Below are positions 24,301 through 26,901 of a stretch of DNA of 26,901 bases, piece after piece (position 1 is the first letter of the stretch; each line of letters opens with the position of its first letter). Source of the stretch: Chrysochromulina tobinii. Taxonomy: Eukaryota; Haptophyta; Prymnesiales; Chrysochromulinaceae. The stretch spans positions 1-26,901 of the forward strand of contig JWZX01003093.1 of the NCBI GenBank assembly GCA_001275005.1. Direction: 5' to 3'. A model generated the notes under the pieces. The model worked only from the letters and a program-made list of their open reading frames with translations, was not told where the DNA came from and made no database searches. A program made the translations under genes and the position numbers.

Positions 24301-26901
24301 GTGCGGCGCGAGCATGAGCTCCGCCTCGCTCGGCGCCACAAACTCGCATCCGAGGAGCACGTCGAGCAGCGGCAGGTCGACCTCTGCGCAGCGCGGCAGG
24401 ATGGCCGAGGCGGCGAGATGCCGGTGCAGGTTCGACGCAAACGGCGCGAGCTCGGAGGCGTGTGAGAGGGTGCGCATGCCAAGCGACGGCCGCCTTCGGC
24501 CGTCGGCCGAGGGGCGGAGCAGGCCCCCACCGTGGCAGGGCGGCGTGGACGGCGAAGTGAGCTGTGCGAGCGGCTCGAGCAGCGCGGCGAACTCGGCCGG
24601 CGGCACGAGCGTGGAGGGGGAGGCGTAGACGTGTGGGGGCGAGGTGGACGAGAAGGCAGGCGAGGGCGCCGTCGTGGGCGCCGTCGAGGGCGCCGCCGCG
24701 CTCGTCGCCGCCTGGTGCTCGAGACGACGCGTCGCGCTGCCGCAGTCCACGGGCGCCCACGACGGCGCCGCCCACGACGGCGCCGTCCACGAGGGCACGA
24801 ACATCCATTCAAAGGGCGAGAAGGCGTCGGGGAGCACCGTCAGGAGCGTGTCGACGAGCTGGCACGCCGCGAGCAGCAGAGCGGGGCGAGCCTCGAGGGG
24901 GGCGAGGAGCACCCGCTGCAACTCGGCGATGGCTACGGGCCAGAGGGCCGTCAGATGCTCGGCGGCGACTCGCACGGCGAGCACACGCGTGCAGCGCAGC
25001 GCTTCGACTTGGACGGAGGCGCGCAAGTCGTCACTGTAGCGCCAATCGGCGTACCCGAACTTGAAGCCCGCGACGACGGACTCGATGAGCATCCCCTGCA
25101 GCGCCCCCACGTATTGATTGTGGTCGCCCACCCACAGAGCAAACGAGAGCCTCCGCAACCGATCCGCGTGTGCATGCGCGTCGTCCGAGGCGGAGGCGAA
25201 CCAGTTGGCGAACCAATTGATGGGCGAGCCGACGCGCCCGACGGTGAGATGGCCCACCGTGAGGCCGAGGAGCTTGCCCATCGCATGCTTCGGTGTGTCG
25301 AGGCCGAGCCATGCGTTGGTCACGCGCGCCCATAGCGGGAGGGTGCGCCGCGTGAGGCGTGTGAAGAAGGTGGGGTGGGCCACCAGCCGGCCGACGGGGC
25401 CGCGCCAGGTGCGTGCGCTGCTCGGTAGCGCGGTCAGCCGGAGCAGCACACGCAGCGCCGCGCAAGCGAGTCGATCGGGCCGATCGTCGGGCGTCGGCGC
25501 GCTCGCGCCCGCGTCCGCGCCGGCCGCGCCGAGGGGCGATGCGGAGGAGGGCGCGTTGGCGGGGGAGGGGGCGTTGGCGGGGGAAGGGGCGATGGCAGGG
25601 GTCTGCTCGAGAGGTCGGAGCACCATCGGAAGCACCGCCTCGATCGTCTCCATCGTGCGCACATGCTCTCGCGAGGTGAGTGCGTGAGCAAAGACGGCGC
25701 CCGACGCGGCGCCTGACGCGTGCTCGTGGGCACGCGCCCCAATCGCTCGCTGGTGGAGGAGCGCGAGGAGGGGCATCATGCTATGCTCGAGCGCGAGCAG
25801 GGCGAGCACGCCTGGGTCATCGTGCTCCCACTGCGCGCTCGCATGCACGTCGAGCTCGGCCGACCACGCCGCTCCCCCGCCACCGCCGCCACCGCCGCCA
25901 CCGCCGCCACCGCCGCCGCTCATCGCGTGCACTGGTGCCGGTGGCGCACCGGTGGCACCGGTGGCGGCGGTGGCGGCGCCGCTGGCCGGTGGCGCCGGCG
26001 CAGCGGGCACGCAGCTGAGCGCCGTCGTGAGCGTCTTGGCGGTCGCCTTGAGTAGCAAGTCGCACACATCGGTCGCTTCACGGAGCTCCCTGGGCCGTTC
26101 GAGGGGCGATTCCGTGCCGAGGGTGTCCACTCGACGGCACCACTCCCAGAGCAGCAGCAGCAGCAGCGGCGCAGTCGGCGGCATCGCACCCGAGGGAGCG
26201 GCCTGCGCACGCCGCAGCAGGGCGTGCAGCTTGGGCCAGCACTGCGCCAACGACGCGATCGGTTGCGCGTGGCTCACGCACAGGAGCACGAAGCGGAGGC
26301 CGCTCAGCTCTTTGAATGGGATCGTGGGCTGCGTGAAGGCGGAGTGTGCGCCGTGGTGGGCTGAGTGCGCGCCGTGGTGGGCGGAGTGCGCGCCGTGGTG
26401 GGCGGAGTTTGGGCCGGAGCGAAGGAGGATTTCGGACGCGGCGGCGACGAGCATCGAAGGTGAGCAGTCGGGAAGGTCCGCGAGCATCGCGAGGAGCGCG
26501 GCATCGGCGGCGAAGAGGGGCGCGACTGGCGGCAGTGCGAGCGTCGCGGCCGTCAGCGCGGCGGCCGTGGCGGCGTTCGCGTCGGGTAAGGGGAGCGCCG
26601 TGTTGAGCGTGGTCCCCGGTGTTAGCTCGGCGGGCGACGCGGGCAGCTGCAGCCCCATCATGGGCGCCATCGTGGGCACCTCGAGGCCAGCACCACCCGT
26701 GCCGCCGTCGGCAGTGCGCGGCGCGGCGGCGCCCGAGCCGGCGCCCATGCCGGCGCCCTTGCCGGGCGCCTCGAAGCTCTTGACGAAACTCTTGATGCCC
26801 ACCGGCCACGTGTCAGCGCTGGAGCGGGCGCGCCGGCTCATCTCCGCGCCCATCTCAGCGCCCCACCCGTCGGCCGCCCTGCCGCCGCCGCCGCCGGCGC
26901 C
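24277..26901 (-). CDS. DOP1: Dopey/DOP1 family protein, C-terminal part (cut by window edge)
   Basis: At least 874 codons are in the window; the frame is open past the Met at 26853 to the window edge, so the N-terminus is missing. DOP1 proteins (about 1,700-2,500 residues) are peripheral membrane proteins that work with MON2 and the flippase ATP9A/Neo1 in Golgi-endosome traffic. Numbering from the Met at 26853, the family C-terminal region is at about 478-690: RTWRGPVGRLVAHPTFFTRL, ADRLRRLSFALWVGDHNQYV, VEALRCTRVLAVRVAAEHLT, ALWPVAIAELQRVLLAPLEA and PDAFSPFEWMFVPSW follow the DOP1 pattern of helical repeats. The upstream part holds insertions: a 7-residue AHHGAHS repeat (149-171), a run of 15 or so Gly (312-327) and Ala/Pro-rich linkers. 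The protein ends in LLSTLEG, inside a tandem duplication. Identification rests on the C-terminal block only. Confidence 0.8.
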   Translation of the reverse strand, partial: GAGGGGGRAADGWGAEMGAEMSRRARSSADTWPVGIKSFVKSFEAPGKGAGMGAGSGAAAPRTADGGTGGAGLEVPTMAPMMGLQLPASPAELTPGTTLNTALPLPDANAATAAALTAATLALPPVAPLFAADAALLAMLADLPDCSPSMLVAAASEILLRSGPNSAHHGAHSAHHGAHSAHHGAHSAFTQPTIPFKELSGLRFVLLCVSHAQPIASLAQCWPKLHALLRRAQAAPSGAMPPTAPLLLLLLWEWCRRVDTLGTESPLERPRELREATDVCDLLLKATAKTLTTALSCVPAAPAPPASGAATAATGATGAPPAPVHAMSGGGGGGGGGGGGGGGAAWSAELDVHASAQWEHDDPGVLALLALEHSMMPLLALLHQRAIGARAHEHASGAASGAVFAHALTSREHVRTMETIEAVLPMVLRPLEQTPAIAPSPANAPSPANAPSSASPLGAAGADAGASAPTPDDRPDRLACAALRVLLRLTALPSSARTWRGPVGRLVAHPTFFTRLTRRTLPLWARVTNAWLGLDTPKHAMGKLLGLTVGHLTVGRVGSPINWFANWFASASDDAHAHADRLRRLSFALWVGDHNQYVGALQGMLIESVVAGFKFGYADWRYSDDLRASVQVEALRCTRVLAVRVAAEHLTALWPVAIAELQRVLLAPLEARPALLLAACQLVDTLLTVLPDAFSPFEWMFVPSWTAPSWAAPSWAPVDCGSATRRLEHQAATSAAAPSTAPTTAPSPAFSSTSPPHVYASPSTLVPPAEFAALLEPLAQLTSPSTPPCHGGGLLRPSADGRRRPSLGMRTLSHASELAPFASNLHRHLAASAILPRCAEVDLPLLDVLLGCEFVAPSEAELMLAPHLLSTLEG
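25876..25919. repeat. 9-bp CCACCGCCG repeat encoding poly-Gly in DOP1
   Basis: About four and a half units of a CCACCGCCG-type repeat. On the minus strand it encodes an uninterrupted glycine run. It is a length-variable microsatellite in coding sequence. Confidence 0.8.
26342..26404. repeat. 21-bp in-frame tandem repeat, three copies, in DOP1
   Basis: Units at 26342-26362, 26363-26383 and 26384-26404, the last two identical. On the minus strand they encode a repeated AHHGAHS-type heptapeptide, His-rich. The frame is preserved. Confidence 0.85.

Noticed and set aside
24532-25335. Long plus-strand frames opposite DOP1
   Set aside because: They are Arg/Gly-rich mirror translations of a well-supported minus-strand gene with DOP1 family motifs.

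Overview
The window looks like a gene-dense, GC-rich, intron-poor eukaryotic nuclear genome, most likely a unicellular flagellated alga (a haptophyte or similar protist). The evidence is the gene content: a very long ferlin, an OTUD6-type deubiquitinase, a Ser/Thr kinase, a protein with ciliary microtubule-inner-protein motifs, a Golgi PAPS-type nucleotide transporter, a Golgi-type sulfotransferase and a Dopey/DOP1 protein. There are no bacterial operons, Shine-Dalgarno patterns or rRNA/tRNA genes. The lineage is an inference from gene content and base composition, not from a marker gene.

Layout. 1-675 has no credible gene. 676-1161 (minus) is a small unrecognised acidic-tailed protein. 1509-9138 (minus) is one essentially intronless ferlin of about 2,540 residues with seven C2 domains, a FerB-like region, a C-terminal membrane anchor and several lineage-specific insertions; one extra base near 3475-3480 splits it into two frames. 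9406-10371 (plus) is an FkbM-family methyltransferase, divergent from the ferlin. 10372-12217 is repeat-rich and apparently non-coding. 12218-13111 (plus) is an OTUD6-like deubiquitinase that converges on a protein kinase at 13429-15361 (minus); the kinase is also split by a single extra base, in a G run at 14764-14767. 15738-16739 (minus) is a CIMIP2/FAM166-like protein. 16806-18034 (plus) is an unrecognised protein in two overlapping frames. 18079-19476 (plus) is a sulfotransferase and 19567-22329 (plus) a two-module nucleotide-sugar/PAPS-type transporter. 22543-23214 (plus) is a low-complexity hypothetical protein followed by a canonical AATAAA. 24277-26901 (minus) is the C-terminal part of a DOP1 protein cut by the window edge.

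How the genes fit together. The clearest functional pairing is the sulfotransferase with the transporter directly downstream on the same strand. The transporter's first half resembles SLC35B2-type PAPS carriers, and PAPS is the sulfate donor of sulfotransferases. The transporter then continues into a second, TPT-like DMT carrier, giving an unusual fusion of about 20 membrane segments. Ferlin (membrane fusion) and DOP1 (Golgi-endosome traffic) are also secretory-pathway proteins, but their proximity may be chance.

A general property of the window is many short, near-perfect tandem duplications (17 to 51 bp). Several lie inside coding sequence and two fall across a start or stop codon. The ferlin and kinase frame breaks are each explained by one surplus base in a homopolymer, so assembly error is a serious alternative to real frameshifts.
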